Source: Leishmania donovani
Lineage: Eukaryota > Euglenozoa > Kinetoplastea > Trypanosomatida > Trypanosomatidae
Assembly (NCBI RefSeq): GCF_000227135.1
Contig: NC_018250.1
Location: 341,583-405,582, forward strand
Direction: 5' to 3'
Length of the DNA: 64,000 nt
Shown here: piece after piece, positions 54,663-64,000 of the stretch
Layout: each line of letters opens with the position of its first letter
How positions within the stretch are numbered: the stretch's first letter is position 1
Position numbers and translations under genes: made by a program
The notes under the pieces: generated by a model
The model's input: only the letters and a program-made list of their open reading frames with translations
Database searches by the model: none
What the model was told of the DNA's origin: nothing

Positions 54663-56416
54663 TCGCGTTTTTTTTTCTTTTTTCGACTATGCTCTATAAA
54701 TATATATGCGTGTGTGTGTGTGTGTGTGTGTGTGGTGGCTTCTTGTCCGCTCCTGTGGCAGCGCCGCGAAGGTGCTATGGCACGACACAGACACAACGCG
54801 CACTGCGAGGGTGAGAGCTGCGAAACACGGAAAGAAAGAGAGATGCAGAGATAAACCGAAAAGACGCGCAGAGAGCGCCCAGAGAAGCAAGAGAGGCAAG
54901 AGATCCGCCACACTGGGAATTGGAAAAAGACGCGCTCGGCCGAAATTCATACATAAAAGTATACACAAATCGACAGTCGGCAGCAAACACAAAGAAGGAA
55001 GGAGGGAAAACGGAACATGTAAAAGCATATACGTCTGTCTGTCCACATCAATAAACAAGAGCCGGTGTGCAGACGCGCACCTACGCGAGAACGAGCCCTG
55101 CAGCAGAGCCCAGCCAAGAGACACAAAGAAGGCAACGACAAATCGGAGACGGAAGCCCCTGGGAGGGGAGATAATACAGGTGGTCGTTCGCGTTAGGGGG
55201 TGTGAGGGGAGGAGAAACCGCTCTGGCGCGCTCTGCGCACGATGTAAGGGGGAGTATATTCGGGGGAAGGGAGGGGGGCGGTGCAGAGATAGAGAAGACG
55301 CGCGACAACCAAACACAAGATAACGAAAACCAAGAAAAGGCGGCGAAAGCCCAAGTGGAAGAGAGAGAGATGAGGAATGCGGAATGAGGAACGGCAGCAG
55401 AAGCCAGGCGCTCGAGTACAGAGAGAAAAGAGCGAGCAGCGGCCTCTGTGTGTGTGTGTGTGTGTGTCTGCGTGCGTGCGTGCGTTCTCGACGTCCAATC
55501 TGTTTTGTAGTATAGGTTATGATGGGCTCGTGAGAACGCGTTTAGTTCTACGCTGTATTCGTCCCTACCTGAGAGCAAGAAGAGGGTCAGGCGCTCCGCG
55601 CATATTTTGTGCGATGGCGAAGACAGGGTGGGACGGCGCAAGTCGAGTTGGCGAAAACGACAACATAAGCGCATGTATACGTTTTGTGCGTGTGTGTATG
55701 TAATATGATGGGAGCGAGGGGCGGTGCGGACCACAGCAGATGCACCAGAGAGAGAGAGAGCGACCAGGGAAAAGCGATTGGAAACGAAAACCACAACGAG
55801 TGAGAGAGAGGATGTACAGTGGGAAGGTGAGAGCCGCGCTCTCGTGTGCGGCAACTACCAGAGTGACATATATAAAGGAAGCGCAGACGGACAAACACAC
55901 GCTCATGCATGTGCGCAGTGCTGCGACACCCACTCACCTGCAGCAAATCAAGGCTCTCGCACGAGAAGATCTAGCGGCGAAGGACGCGCAGGGGGAGGGG
56001 GACGAGTGGCAGAGGGAGAGATGAGGGTGTCAGGCGACGCCCGACGCCGCCGTCCCCTCCGGCGCGTCCCGAGGTACGGGGCATCGGCTTTTACTCTTGT
56101 TCACGGATTTGTGTAGCCCTTGTTACTGGCTTAAGTCTTAATTGCACAATGTGAAGAAGGGGTGCTGCAGCAGCGCGTACAACCGCAGGAAAGAAACTAG
56201 GGGAGGAGGGCTGAGAGAGGACGTGGGGCGAACGCGAGGTGAGATGCTGAGAGTGGCTGAGCAAGACAAAAAAGAGTTTGTTGGCGTAGCCGCCGCCATG
56301 ACGTGCAAAATCCCCCCTTCTCCCCCCCCCCCCCAAGGATGGCGACGGCCGCGAATCAGTCGAACGGGGCCACGGCATGCACACAATCAGGGCGCCTCTC
56401 CTGCTTCCTCGTCTCT
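54663..56416. other. 1.75-kb spacer downstream of the SET/MYND gene
   Basis: No gene recognised. Sense-strand A-rich sequence lies immediately upstream of the lipase ATG, with (TG)n at 54709-54734 and at 55447-55467 on the plus strand. Probably the 3' UTR of the SET/MYND gene plus the lipase 5' flank. Confidence 0.55.
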
Positions 56417-58990
56417 TCACTGAAGTGTCGCTGCGGCGGCCACAGCTTCGCGCACGACTCGTGACCGGCACACCGTGCACTGCCGCATCTCCACTTCCTG
56501 CATGGTCCACGACGGTGTCGATTTGGGGGCAGAGTCGGACTTCACAGGCGAGGAGCTGAAAAACGGTGGAGGCAGCGGACGCAGATATCCGTGGATCGAG
56601 CACTCGGCACACAACAGCAGTGGGTTCTCGAAGGCCGCCGGCGAAACCTCCACACAGCCGGAGCGCGGGCCGCTGACACTCTCGCGGTTGCCTGCTGCGG
56701 CAATCGCTATCTGCGGCCCCTCCGCCTTTCCGCTGCATCGCTCACACATGCAGAAGAAGCGGTAAGTGCCGAGCAGATTCCGGCGCCGCTCGGCGCTGTT
56801 CAGCTGCTCTACATCTGTGTAGCAGATTGTCAGCGGCTCCTGTGGCGCGATAGCGCGCAGTGCGTAGAAAGCGGCGATGCGGCCGCCATGATGCATGACG
56901 CGGCACAAGTTCGGCACGCAGGAGTGGTTAAAGTACGACGCCTCTGGGTACATGCCGAAGCCGATGCAGTGGTCCTGCGTATCATAGACCCCGAAACTGT
57001 TGCACTGCGCAGCGGCGCACAGTCGCTGAAAGTACACCTCCGATACCTGCAGCACGTCGCCAGTGCCCTTCTCCAGATGCGCCAACGGCCGCGATGCTGT
57101 GTCCACACGGCTGTCACCGTCGCTGCCGTCGACGGTGACGCCTCTCTGTTGGTGAAGCAGGAGCTGCTGAAGCGCCGGCAGCACCCGCTTCGCGAAGGCA
57201 CGGTAGTAGCGCTGGTATGTGCTGCGGTGATGCTTCGCGATGACGGACAAGTTTGTCTCCATCTGAGCCAAGTCCGCGTATCGCGGGGTTCGTGCACGGA
57301 GCTTCGGAAGAGGGTCGTCGTCGGCACCGTCCCTGCTGGTGTTAATGCTGGTGCAGCTGCGCAATCGTGCCGCAGTCGTCGCTCTGACGACACGCGGGTC
57401 CGCAGCAGGTGAGTCGCTGGAGCCATCCGGCGGCCCTTCAGCGCTTGAGCGGTCTCTCGGTGCCGAAACCTCACGAGCGATGCGTCGCAGCTCAGGGTCA
57501 GCGTCGAGCACCTCCACCGTGCCTTTCAGGCCCGCCTTGGCGCGAATCTCGTTAATCGACCACACCTCCTTTGGAATGACCACGGAGTCGACCGCCATTG
57601 ACGTGGAGCTTGCCACCAGCGTGTCTGGGCTGCACTGATCACCTCGGCCCGGCAACGCACTGGGACTTGTAGGCGGCAGCAACTGTTCGTCCAAGGTGTT
57701 GGTTTGCGATCTAGCTTCGACAGACGCTGAACCGCCATCACCAGGGGAGGGCGCTGCCACCTGCGCCGCGACGCCGCCCTCCGAGTGCACAGCGGCATCT
57801 TCAGCTGTAGCGGCGCAGCGTGCCTGGTACCCGGTACGGCACACACGTGCCACCACAATGGCACTGAAGAGCAGCGACTGGAACTCGAGCATTCGTGGCT
57901 CGCTTGTCGACCGTGCCCAGTGCAGTGGTTCGTCCCCCGGCATCACAACAGTGCTGGACGCGCCGCCGGCGCTTGCCGAAGAGCTGGCCACGCCCCTCGT
58001 GTAGTACGCAGCCATGAGCCGAGGGTACAGAGACCGCAGCAAGGCACATTCGCCGCTCTGCTCGTGCTCGTCCCGATGGGCGCGCCAGCACACCTCGGAG
58101 CAGAAGCAGAGGACCCCACAGCCGGTGCAGCCAGACATGGCTGGCTCCTCATACGCGGCTCCCGCCGCGAAAGACGAGGATGATGTCGGCGTCTCCCACC
58201 CTTCGCGGCGCACCACCGGCAGCCCTTCCTCAACGCGACGACGACGCTGCAGCCGCCGCCTCAAGAGGAGCTCCTCCCTCAGCGCAAGAGCCTTTTCTTG
58301 TAAACGCTGCTTTAGCTCCACCGCGCCCTTCTTGCGGGTCGCAGAAGACTTGGATGGCTTCTTCAACTTGCGGAGCGCCGCTGCTGCAGCTGCGGAGGCC
58401 GCGTCGTCGCCGCCCTCGTCGCTTTTGTTAACTTCGTCAGAGCCAGGGGCCTGTGCCTCGGCGACCCTGATACTTCGGTCAAGCTCCTCTTGCTCCTGAG
58501 CAATGTCCATTGCTAGCTCGGCGAGGCTTCCACGATTGCACAGCCACCGGCCTGCAGGGATCTCTTGAAAGCACACGGAGCACCACGTCGGCGTCGTAGT
58601 GTACCAGCGAGAGAGGCTCGTCGGAGAGACCTCGCCCTGCACGCCCGCCTCGTCCTCCAGTGCATGCGTGTAGTGCGACGCAGACGCCGATTCGCCCGCT
58701 GCCGATACCGCGGCCGCGCTGTTTGCTCGATTGCCGCAGCCATGCCCTCCTCCCGCCTTCCTCGCCGTCGTGCCGCCCGGGTCTGCGCTTGAGGCGCTGG
58801 TTGCCGCATCCGACCTCGCGGTAGCTTTAGAGGAGAGGTGGAGGGCGCTGGGGCACCAATTGGGGTTCATGACGAGCCCAAACGGCGCCGCAGCGAGCAC
58901 GAGCTCGCCGGGAGAGAGATGACGTCGTGCCACAGCGTGCCGGCCCGCCTCCTCTTTTGAGCTGTAGGTGAGGCTGACACAGCTGTCCAT
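56417..58990 (-). CDS. SET/MYND-domain (SMYD-type) lysine methyltransferase
   Basis: An 857-aa protein with the split SET arrangement of SMYD enzymes. The N-terminal piece RRHLSPGELVLAAAPFGLVM (about 23-42) fits the S-sequence. A zinc finger follows: WCSVC (about 135), then after a long insert GCTGC (about 284), CFCSEVC and H/C residues of a MYND finger. The SET core has YFNHSCVPNL (about 685-694) and ICYTD, whose Tyr is the expected catalytic residue, then the post-SET Cys cluster FFCMCERC (about 747). The insert inside the MYND is Lys/Arg-rich and probably coiled coil. Such enzymes methylate histone or other proteins using S-adenosylmethionine; the target is unknown. Start is the ATG at 58990, with MDSCVSLTYS. 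Confidence 0.85.
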   Translation of the reverse strand: MDSCVSLTYSSKEEAGRHAVARRHLSPGELVLAAAPFGLVMNPNWCPSALHLSSKATARSDAATSASSADPGGTTARKAGGGHGCGNRANSAAAVSAAGESASASHYTHALEDEAGVQGEVSPTSLSRWYTTTPTWCSVCFQEIPAGRWLCNRGSLAELAMDIAQEQEELDRSIRVAEAQAPGSDEVNKSDEGGDDAASAAAAAALRKLKKPSKSSATRKKGAVELKQRLQEKALALREELLLRRRLQRRRRVEEGLPVVRREGWETPTSSSSFAAGAAYEEPAMSGCTGCGVLCFCSEVCWRAHRDEHEQSGECALLRSLYPRLMAAYYTRGVASSSASAGGASSTVVMPGDEPLHWARSTSEPRMLEFQSLLFSAIVVARVCRTGYQARCAATAEDAAVHSEGGVAAQVAAPSPGDGGSASVEARSQTNTLDEQLLPPTSPSALPGRGDQCSPDTLVASSTSMAVDSVVIPKEVWSINEIRAKAGLKGTVEVLDADPELRRIAREVSAPRDRSSAEGPPDGSSDSPAADPRVVRATTAARLRSCTSINTSRDGADDDPLPKLRARTPRYADLAQMETNLSVIAKHHRSTYQRYYRAFAKRVLPALQQLLLHQQRGVTVDGSDGDSRVDTASRPLAHLEKGTGDVLQVSEVYFQRLCAAAQCNSFGVYDTQDHCIGFGMYPEASYFNHSCVPNLCRVMHHGGRIAAFYALRAIAPQEPLTICYTDVEQLNSAERRRNLLGTYRFFCMCERCSGKAEGPQIAIAAAGNRESVSGPRSGCVEVSPAAFENPLLLCAECSIHGYLRPLPPPFFSSSPVKSDSAPKSTPSWTMQEVEMRQCTVCRSRVVREAVAAAATLQ

Positions 58991-59674
58991 GTTTTAGGGA
59001 AGCGGCTGCAGAGTGGCGGCAGTGTGCGTGCAGCAGCGTGCAACGAAGTTCAGGGTAACGCAGTCCTCTGCGGTGCCCCTTGCGCGTCGGTGGTAGGAGG
59101 TGTTGCCAGACGTGGGGTGCCCCTATGCGCCTCCACAAGAGACTCGACATGCGGGAAAGAGAACAGAGAACAGCAGAAAAGAAGGGATGAAGATAAGCGC
59201 CTGGGCGTCATGAAGGCCGCGGGCGGTACGGCGTCACGCCGCTCTCCGTAGGCTCCGTAAAGGTGCAACGACGCCACAAGGGCTGCCCTGCTCCACCTCT
59301 GTGTACTCGTGAGAGAGGGCCAACAAAGCACAGCCGTTACCCTGCACACGAGCACACGCGCGCCAGCTGAGTCGCCCAAGATAAGAACGGGCTCACGCCA
59401 GCTCGGCGATCCGCGAGAGAACACGCAGGCGGGTATGTCGCATGCAACGGCACAGGAGGAGGGGAAGGGAGGTACCTGTGACGCCGCCACCACCACCCCT
59501 GCCATTGATTCTTTTTGCTTCTCCGCTTCCTCAGCAGGAAAGAGCCGGCACGTCGACAAGTGCGCGCCCGCAGGACGGCAGACGAACGATAAAAAAGAGA
59601 GATGAAAGGCAGCAGACATGCACCAAAGAAGGCGCAGGCTATCTAGAAGTCGCTCTACCTCATCCTTTCCACGG
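58991..59674. other. Spacer upstream of the SET/MYND gene
   Basis: About 680 bases. A minus-strand frame 59050-59724 runs through most of it and into the next gene, but it lacks recognisable domains and ends 60 bases before the SET gene ATG, so I treat it as untranslated. Confidence 0.5.
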
Positions 59675-60739
59675 TTACGCCGTTGCCGCGTCTGCAAGCG
59701 CCGCACCCTCAGACTCTGTCTCACTTGTCTTTGAATCCTCCTCCAACTCCATCAGACGCAAGGCGTCCGTGCTAGGTCTCTCGAAGGCCGAGCGTGTCAA
59801 ACGAAAGACGCGCTCATCGTACTCCCGCTTCCAAAAGTTCTCGGAACGGTGCCGCAGCACGTGAGCCGGCAAGTCATGCGTGTCGGCTAGCCTGTACGCG
59901 TAGAGCTTGCTGCGAGGTGAGGTGTCCATCACACGCAAGAGGTTCAGCAAGTGCTGTAAGTCGGCTTTCCAGAACGGCCGCCCTGTCTCGTAGTAGTACG
60001 TGACGGACATGCCAAACATAATGCATGGAATGGTGAGAAATGCGGTGTAGCGTATGTAGCCGCGGCGGAACTCGTCTGGGTGGTAGCGGTACTCGCGGTG
60101 AATCCGCTCGTCCATGTTGTCACGATCCCGCTTCGACATGGCGTCCTCACTCCACGAGTCGCGTAGCTGCCGCTCCCCCCACGGTGCCTTCTTCTTTATC
60201 TTCAGGTCGCTGCGCGGTGCATGCTTGCTTTTCCCGATCAATTCAGCCGACGGCGCCTGGCGAGTGCAGCTTGACTTGGACGGACGATCACCGCTGCGCG
60301 TGCCTCTCTCCATCGTCGCTTCGGGCGCAGAAGCGGCGGCAGAGGAAAAGGCGCGTAAACTTGCGTGGCTGGCCTTCATCACAGCGTCGCCAGCCACTTT
60401 GGGCGGCACCTCTGTAGGCTGTGCCGACGAACACGGGGAAGACGTAAGTGCCTCGTGTTGTCTCGAGTCCGCTGCGTCGCCACCGGTGCAGGTGATGGAC
60501 TCTGAAAATGGAGGCGCAGATTGTGATGACGCGGCACGCACCGGACATCGTGTTGCGCCTGCCGAAACCAGCGATGGAACGCTGCCACACCCGCTCATGT
60601 TCGGAGTCTGGCTCGGCGGGGGAATGGAGCTGACGAGTCGCAATGGGGTAGCCTTGATAAAGCGGCAATGGTCAATGCCGGCGCTCGACAGGCGCCGCAG
60701 CGACAACGACGGTGTGCGCAACCTGTCCATGCGGCGCAT
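59675..60739 (-). CDS. One-TM protein, probably mitochondrial inner membrane (function unknown)
   Basis: A 354-aa protein. The start MRRMDRLRTPSLSLRRLSSA is Arg/Ser/Leu-rich, a good mitochondrial targeting sequence. Residues about 45-195 are Ser/Ala-rich and poorly structured. A compact C-terminal part follows, with one predicted membrane segment RYTAFLTIPCIMFGMSVTYY (about 229-248) preceded by a charged stretch (HREYRYHPDEFRRGYI) and followed by a basic/aromatic tail and an acidic C-terminus. That layout resembles small accessory subunits of respiratory or translocase complexes, but I do not recognise a family. The frame is open to 60964; I prefer the ATG at 60739 because a pyrimidine tract and AG (60773-60774) lie just upstream. 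Confidence 0.68.
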   Translation of the reverse strand: MRRMDRLRTPSLSLRRLSSAGIDHCRFIKATPLRLVSSIPPPSQTPNMSGCGSVPSLVSAGATRCPVRAASSQSAPPFSESITCTGGDAADSRQHEALTSSPCSSAQPTEVPPKVAGDAVMKASHASLRAFSSAAASAPEATMERGTRSGDRPSKSSCTRQAPSAELIGKSKHAPRSDLKIKKKAPWGERQLRDSWSEDAMSKRDRDNMDERIHREYRYHPDEFRRGYIRYTAFLTIPCIMFGMSVTYYYETGRPFWKADLQHLLNLLRVMDTSPRSKLYAYRLADTHDLPAHVLRHRSENFWKREYDERVFRLTRSAFERPSTDALRLMELEEDSKTSETESEGAALADAATA

Positions 60740-61321
60740 CCTTTTCCTTTCTCTTCCTCCCGTATGTGTGTGCTTGTGCGATGCAAGAAACAGAGAGACT
60801 GACATGCATGAAGACACATGAAGGAAGAAGCCACAGCGGCATGATGCGCCGGTCAACGCAAGTATGCCCAGCAATGAGAGGTACACTCTGCAGAGCTGGT
60901 CCCCCTCCCGAATTCGCCTCCGCCCCCCCCCGTGCTGAGGAAGGCGGCGGGTGCAGAGGTGCATGTCGGCTCGGTCTTCCTTCTCACATCATCGAAAAGT
61001 ATGCAGGCATGCCTACACTGGCGGATAACATAATGCACGGGGAGCAGGCGCATGGCCTCCGTTGTCAATGGCCCTGAAAAGAGAGCCGACTCGCTCCGCA
61101 CCTTTCCCACATCAGAGGCGCACCGTGTCTCTGGTCCATGGACGCACTGTTTATGCTGCTGTTGCTCTTCGTCTTCTTAACCTACGCTTCTTGACTCTTT
61201 ACTCGGCAACCTGCTGCCTGTGAGCAGACACGCATCCGCATCTACACCCGCTTCGCCTGCAGCTCTCCATCGCGCAAACCCTCTCCCTACTCCGACTTGA
61301 GATCTCGCAAAGGCATTTTCC
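60740..61321. other. Spacer between a SIDER2 and the TM-protein gene
   Basis: About 580 bases, no gene recognised. It contains the candidate acceptor AG at 60773-60774 for the gene at 59675-60739. Confidence 0.5.
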
Positions 61322-61876
61322 GCGTCCTCAGCGCACCCACTCGCTGCCCAGACAAGCGTGCGGCCAACGCCACGCCCGAGCCGCCGCCCGCCCGCCGGCC
61401 TGCCACAGGCCCCCATCGCCTCCTGCACTGCAGCCGTAGGCGCACACGCGGTACAGCAATGCGCCGACTCAGTCCGCCCAGCGCCGCCTCTGCCTCAAAC
61501 TCTACACAGCACCCGCCGCCTCGCAGGCCGCCGCGCAGCCGCTCCCATCGTGCCACCAGTCGCCACCCACGTGGTGCAGCCCGTACGCGGTGGCACGCCG
61601 GCCCCGCACCAGTGGGCAGTGCGAGGGCGGGGGGCGGGATACGCGCCAGCCACGCTGGCACGCTGCCCATCATCTGGACGGTACAGACGTGTGCGCTGGC
61701 GCAGGTCGCTCCGACGCGCCGCCGTCCGGGGCTTGAAACTGTCACCACCGGAAGGTGGCTCGGCATCGGCAGGGGATAGCGAGAGGATGGGGGGCTGCAT
61801 GACTTCCCGCACACACACACAGTGTGGGGCTACCGGTCCACGCGATACCACACGCTGAGGTGTCCCCCGTGTCATG
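61322..61876 (-). mobile_element. SIDER2-like retroposon in 3' flank of the D-lactate dehydrogenase-like gene
   Basis: A 555-bp element in sense orientation, starting 361 bases past the stop at 62238. By eye it matches 28421-28975 except for two substitutions (near 61386 and at 61802), and the flanking sequence diverges at both ends. Open frames inside it are not protein-coding. Confidence 0.85.
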
Positions 61877-62237
61877 GGGAGCAGGTAGCGAGCAAAAAGG
61901 CGCGAGAAACTGTCAGGGCCGAGCAGTGCAAAGGCGAAGACCGGCTCGTCGTTGGCGTAGGAGGGCTTAGAACACACGCACCCACACACAAAACACATAC
62001 GTGGCGGTCATGTCCCTGCTGGTCGGCTCTGCGCTCAGAGATAGAGGAGAAAGGACACGATGACACTTGACGGCACCTCACCGGAGACCATAGCGGGGGA
62101 GGACTGCGGAAACGACACCCAAACACGCACAGCGCGACGCAGTCAGAGGCGGCGAGCAGGAAGCGATCAACAGCAGCGTCCGTTTCGAATTACGGCATCA
62201 CGCGCGCTACCTATCCCTCTCCCCGGCTCCCTTCGCT
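61877..62237. other. 3' flank of the D-lactate dehydrogenase-like gene
   Basis: 360 bases between stop codon and SIDER2, likely 3' UTR. No gene is seen. Confidence 0.6.
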
Positions 62238-63797
62238 TTATTTTTCTTGCTCCAGCGGCAACACCTTATATGGATTCAAGATGCCGTTCGGGTCCATCAT
62301 CGCCTTAACGTCCGTCATGAGTCGAATCACCTCGCTCGTGCGGGAGAGATGTAGGTAGTCGCGCTTCTGCATACCCACGCCGTGCTCGGCCGAGATGCTG
62401 CCGGCGTGCGCGGCGCAGTACTCGTACACGGCCGGGTACAGCGCCGCGTCAAGCTGCTCGCCGTGCGAGCGGGTCAAGTCCACCACGTTCAGATGCACGT
62501 TGCCGTCGCCAAAGTGCCCGTAGCCGACAACGATCACCTCGGCCGGGTCCATCTTGTGGTGCTTGTACAGAATCTCGCGCGTGTGCTCGACGACGCCGTA
62601 GAACTTGTCAATAGGGAATGACACGTCGTACTTGTAGATAAGTCCGCCGCTCGCCAGGTGCACTGGGATGCCCTCACGCAGCGCCCACAGCTGCTCCGTC
62701 TGGGCAGCGGATTGCGAGAGGATGGGCTCGTACTGGCCACCGCCGCTCAGCTTGTCGCCAAGCTTCGCCTGCGCTGCCTCAACAAATTCGGAGAGCTTGT
62801 CGAAGTCGTGCTTTTCGTTGCTGCCATGCGTCTCCACAAGAACGCAGAAGTAGGCAGAAGTGAAGTCCTTGCCGCCGCAGAACACGTCGTTCTTGTACGT
62901 GCGCTCGTACGGCACCTCCTTCGCTGGGCTAGTCGTCATCGACTCCCCGTCCATCACCTCGAACGCCGACAAGCATTCGGCGAGGTGGTTGTTCGCCAGG
63001 TGGTAGAGCTCCAGCACAGACTCGAAGTCCTTCAGGCGGAACATGGCCAGCTGCTTCGACGTGGGTTGCGGGTAGAGCTTGATGGCCGCGCGGGTCACAA
63101 CACCCAGGGTGCCTTCGCTGCCTATAAACAGGTGCTTCAGGTCGTAGCCGGCGTTGTCCTTGCGCAGCGTCGACATCATATTCAAGATGTCGCCCTTTGC
63201 CGTCACCACCTCCACGCCGAGCACGTTCGAGTGCATGGAGCCGTAGCGTGCGAAATGGATGCCACCGGCGTTGGTACTAACATTGCCGCCAATCATCGAG
63301 CTTCCCTTCGAGCCCATCATGAGTGGAAAGAGCAGCCCTTCCTTCGCGCACGCCTCCTGGCACTGCTGGAGGATGACACCAGACTCGGCTTCCACTGACA
63401 TCGTGTTCTTGGACACCACGGGCGTCGCATTCATCAGATGCGTGCTAAGGACCAGCTCATCGTGCACCGGCTCCGCGCCGTAGACCATGCTCGTATTGCC
63501 GCTCTGCGGCACTACCGCCAACTTCTCCGCTTGGCAGTACTTCAGAATCTCGCTGACGTGAGTGGCGCAGGTTGGCATCAGCACAGCCGGGGTGGCACCT
63601 TGCACTTGGCGCATCCAGTCCACATTGAATGGCGCGATCGCCTCCGTATCAGTCAGTATCTTGCCCTTTCGCTTCGAGGCGCTGCAGGGCTTTTCCAGCA
63701 CGCTGTGGAAGTAGCTCAAGTGCTTCGATGTGATCTTGGCAAACCGAGGGCTGCGCGTCGCGTAATGCGACGCCCTCTCAACTGGTGTGAGGCCCAT
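62238..63797 (-). CDS. FAD-linked D-lactate / D-2-hydroxyglutarate dehydrogenase
   Basis: A 519-aa protein of the FAD-binding type 4 (GlcD/DLD/D2HGDH) family. The FAD domain spans about residues 60-240, with the VPQSGNTSMVYGAEP loop and NAGGIHFARYGSMHSNVLG. The C-terminal FAD-oxidase domain contains GYGHFGDGNVHLNV and AEHGVG, whose His residues bind the active-site metal in this family, and ends with a DPNGILNPYK motif near the C-terminus. It would oxidise D-lactate (from the glyoxalase pathway) to pyruvate, or D-2-hydroxyglutarate to 2-oxoglutarate; the sequence alone does not separate the two. The N-terminus is basic (ERASHYATRSPRFAKITSKH) and could be a mitochondrial signal. There is no C-terminal peroxisomal tripeptide. 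It is the first gene of the unit in this window. Confidence 0.9.
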   Translation of the reverse strand: MGLTPVERASHYATRSPRFAKITSKHLSYFHSVLEKPCSASKRKGKILTDTEAIAPFNVDWMRQVQGATPAVLMPTCATHVSEILKYCQAEKLAVVPQSGNTSMVYGAEPVHDELVLSTHLMNATPVVSKNTMSVEAESGVILQQCQEACAKEGLLFPLMMGSKGSSMIGGNVSTNAGGIHFARYGSMHSNVLGVEVVTAKGDILNMMSTLRKDNAGYDLKHLFIGSEGTLGVVTRAAIKLYPQPTSKQLAMFRLKDFESVLELYHLANNHLAECLSAFEVMDGESMTTSPAKEVPYERTYKNDVFCGGKDFTSAYFCVLVETHGSNEKHDFDKLSEFVEAAQAKLGDKLSGGGQYEPILSQSAAQTEQLWALREGIPVHLASGGLIYKYDVSFPIDKFYGVVEHTREILYKHHKMDPAEVIVVGYGHFGDGNVHLNVVDLTRSHGEQLDAALYPAVYEYCAAHAGSISAEHGVGMQKRDYLHLSRTSEVIRLMTDVKAMMDPNGILNPYKVLPLEQEK

Positions 63798-63806
63798 TCG
63801 TGCGTG

Positions 63807-63852
63807 CTGTGTTGTGGAACGGGAAAGAAGGGGGAGGGGGAGGGCGGAGGAG
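63807..63852 (-). promoter_or_regulatory. Predicted spliced-leader acceptor for the dehydrogenase gene
   Basis: A textbook arrangement on the minus strand: a 35-base C/T tract (CTCCTCCGCCCTCCCCCTCC and onward) followed by ACAACACAG. The AG at 63807-63808 gives a 9-nt 5' UTR and supports the ATG at 63797. Confidence 0.7.
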
Positions 63853-64000
63853 CCGATGAGCAGGCTTGCTGTGCGTGCGGCCCGAGAGAGAGAGAGAACA
63901 CCAAGCGGCTATCACGCGTGTGTTCGAGTTTCGTCGTCCACTGGAGGAAGACGGGCGTGCCTTCGGCGGCTAAGGCTCGCCAATGGAAAGGACTGAATGG
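63853..64000. other. Right edge of the window
   Basis: 148 bases upstream of the dehydrogenase acceptor. Nothing recognised. Confidence 0.5.

Noticed and set aside
59050..59724. 224-aa minus-strand frame between the TM-protein and SET genes
   Set aside because: It overlaps the end of the TM-protein gene, has no domain, and would leave only 60 bases for processing before the SET gene.
1..64000. tRNA, rRNA, snRNA genes or CRISPR arrays
   Set aside because: I saw no convincing tRNA A/B boxes, rRNA sequence or regularly spaced repeats; CRISPR is not expected in this type of genome. A tRNAscan run would settle the tRNA question.

Overview
The window reads as a stretch of a Leishmania-type (kinetoplastid) chromosome. 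Twelve protein-coding genes are all intronless, all on the minus strand, and separated by long low-complexity spacers. Spacers carry polypyrimidine tracts followed by AG on the sense strand (spliced-leader acceptors) and degenerate SIDER2 retroposons. This fits one polycistronic unit transcribed from right to left, with no strand switch. Species cannot be fixed from sequence alone; acetyl-CoA synthetase next to RRM genes recalls the chromosome 23 region of Leishmania and chromosome 8 of T. brucei, but that is from memory.

In transcription order (right to left): an FAD-linked D-lactate/D-2-hydroxyglutarate dehydrogenase (62238-63797) with a SIDER2 in its 3' flank; a one-TM, probably mitochondrial protein (59675-60739); a SET/MYND (SMYD-type) methyltransferase (56417-58990); a DUF676/ROG1-type lipase (51867-54662); a 1409-aa mostly disordered protein of unknown function (43015-47244); a small basic, probably mitochondrial protein (41653-42027); two neighbouring paralogues of the Tc38/p38 type with ArdC-N-like repeats (39491-40537 and 34526-36964); a DIRE-like retroelement remnant with a C2H2 finger (about 32395-33140); an EngB-type GTPase (29978-31552) with a SIDER2 in its 3' flank; two single-RRM proteins (22950-24749 and 9161-10972) separated by about 12 kb without a gene; and the N-terminus of acetyl-CoA synthetase (1-405), cut by the window edge.

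Functionally, at least four and perhaps five genes look mitochondrial: the two Tc38-like proteins (kinetoplast DNA), the EngB GTPase (mitoribosome assembly), the small basic protein and the TM protein. The two RRM genes look like post-transcriptional regulators, and their very long pyrimidine-rich flanks suggest they are themselves controlled through their UTRs.

The left 9 kb is imperfectly assembled. Four N runs are present (1451-1486, 7762-7860, 9022-9120, 32743-32768). The 9022-9120 gap is flanked by an exact 338-bp duplication, and an approximately 830-bp SIDER2-containing block appears at 982-1812 and again at 7861-8683, so copy number and spacing there should not be trusted.
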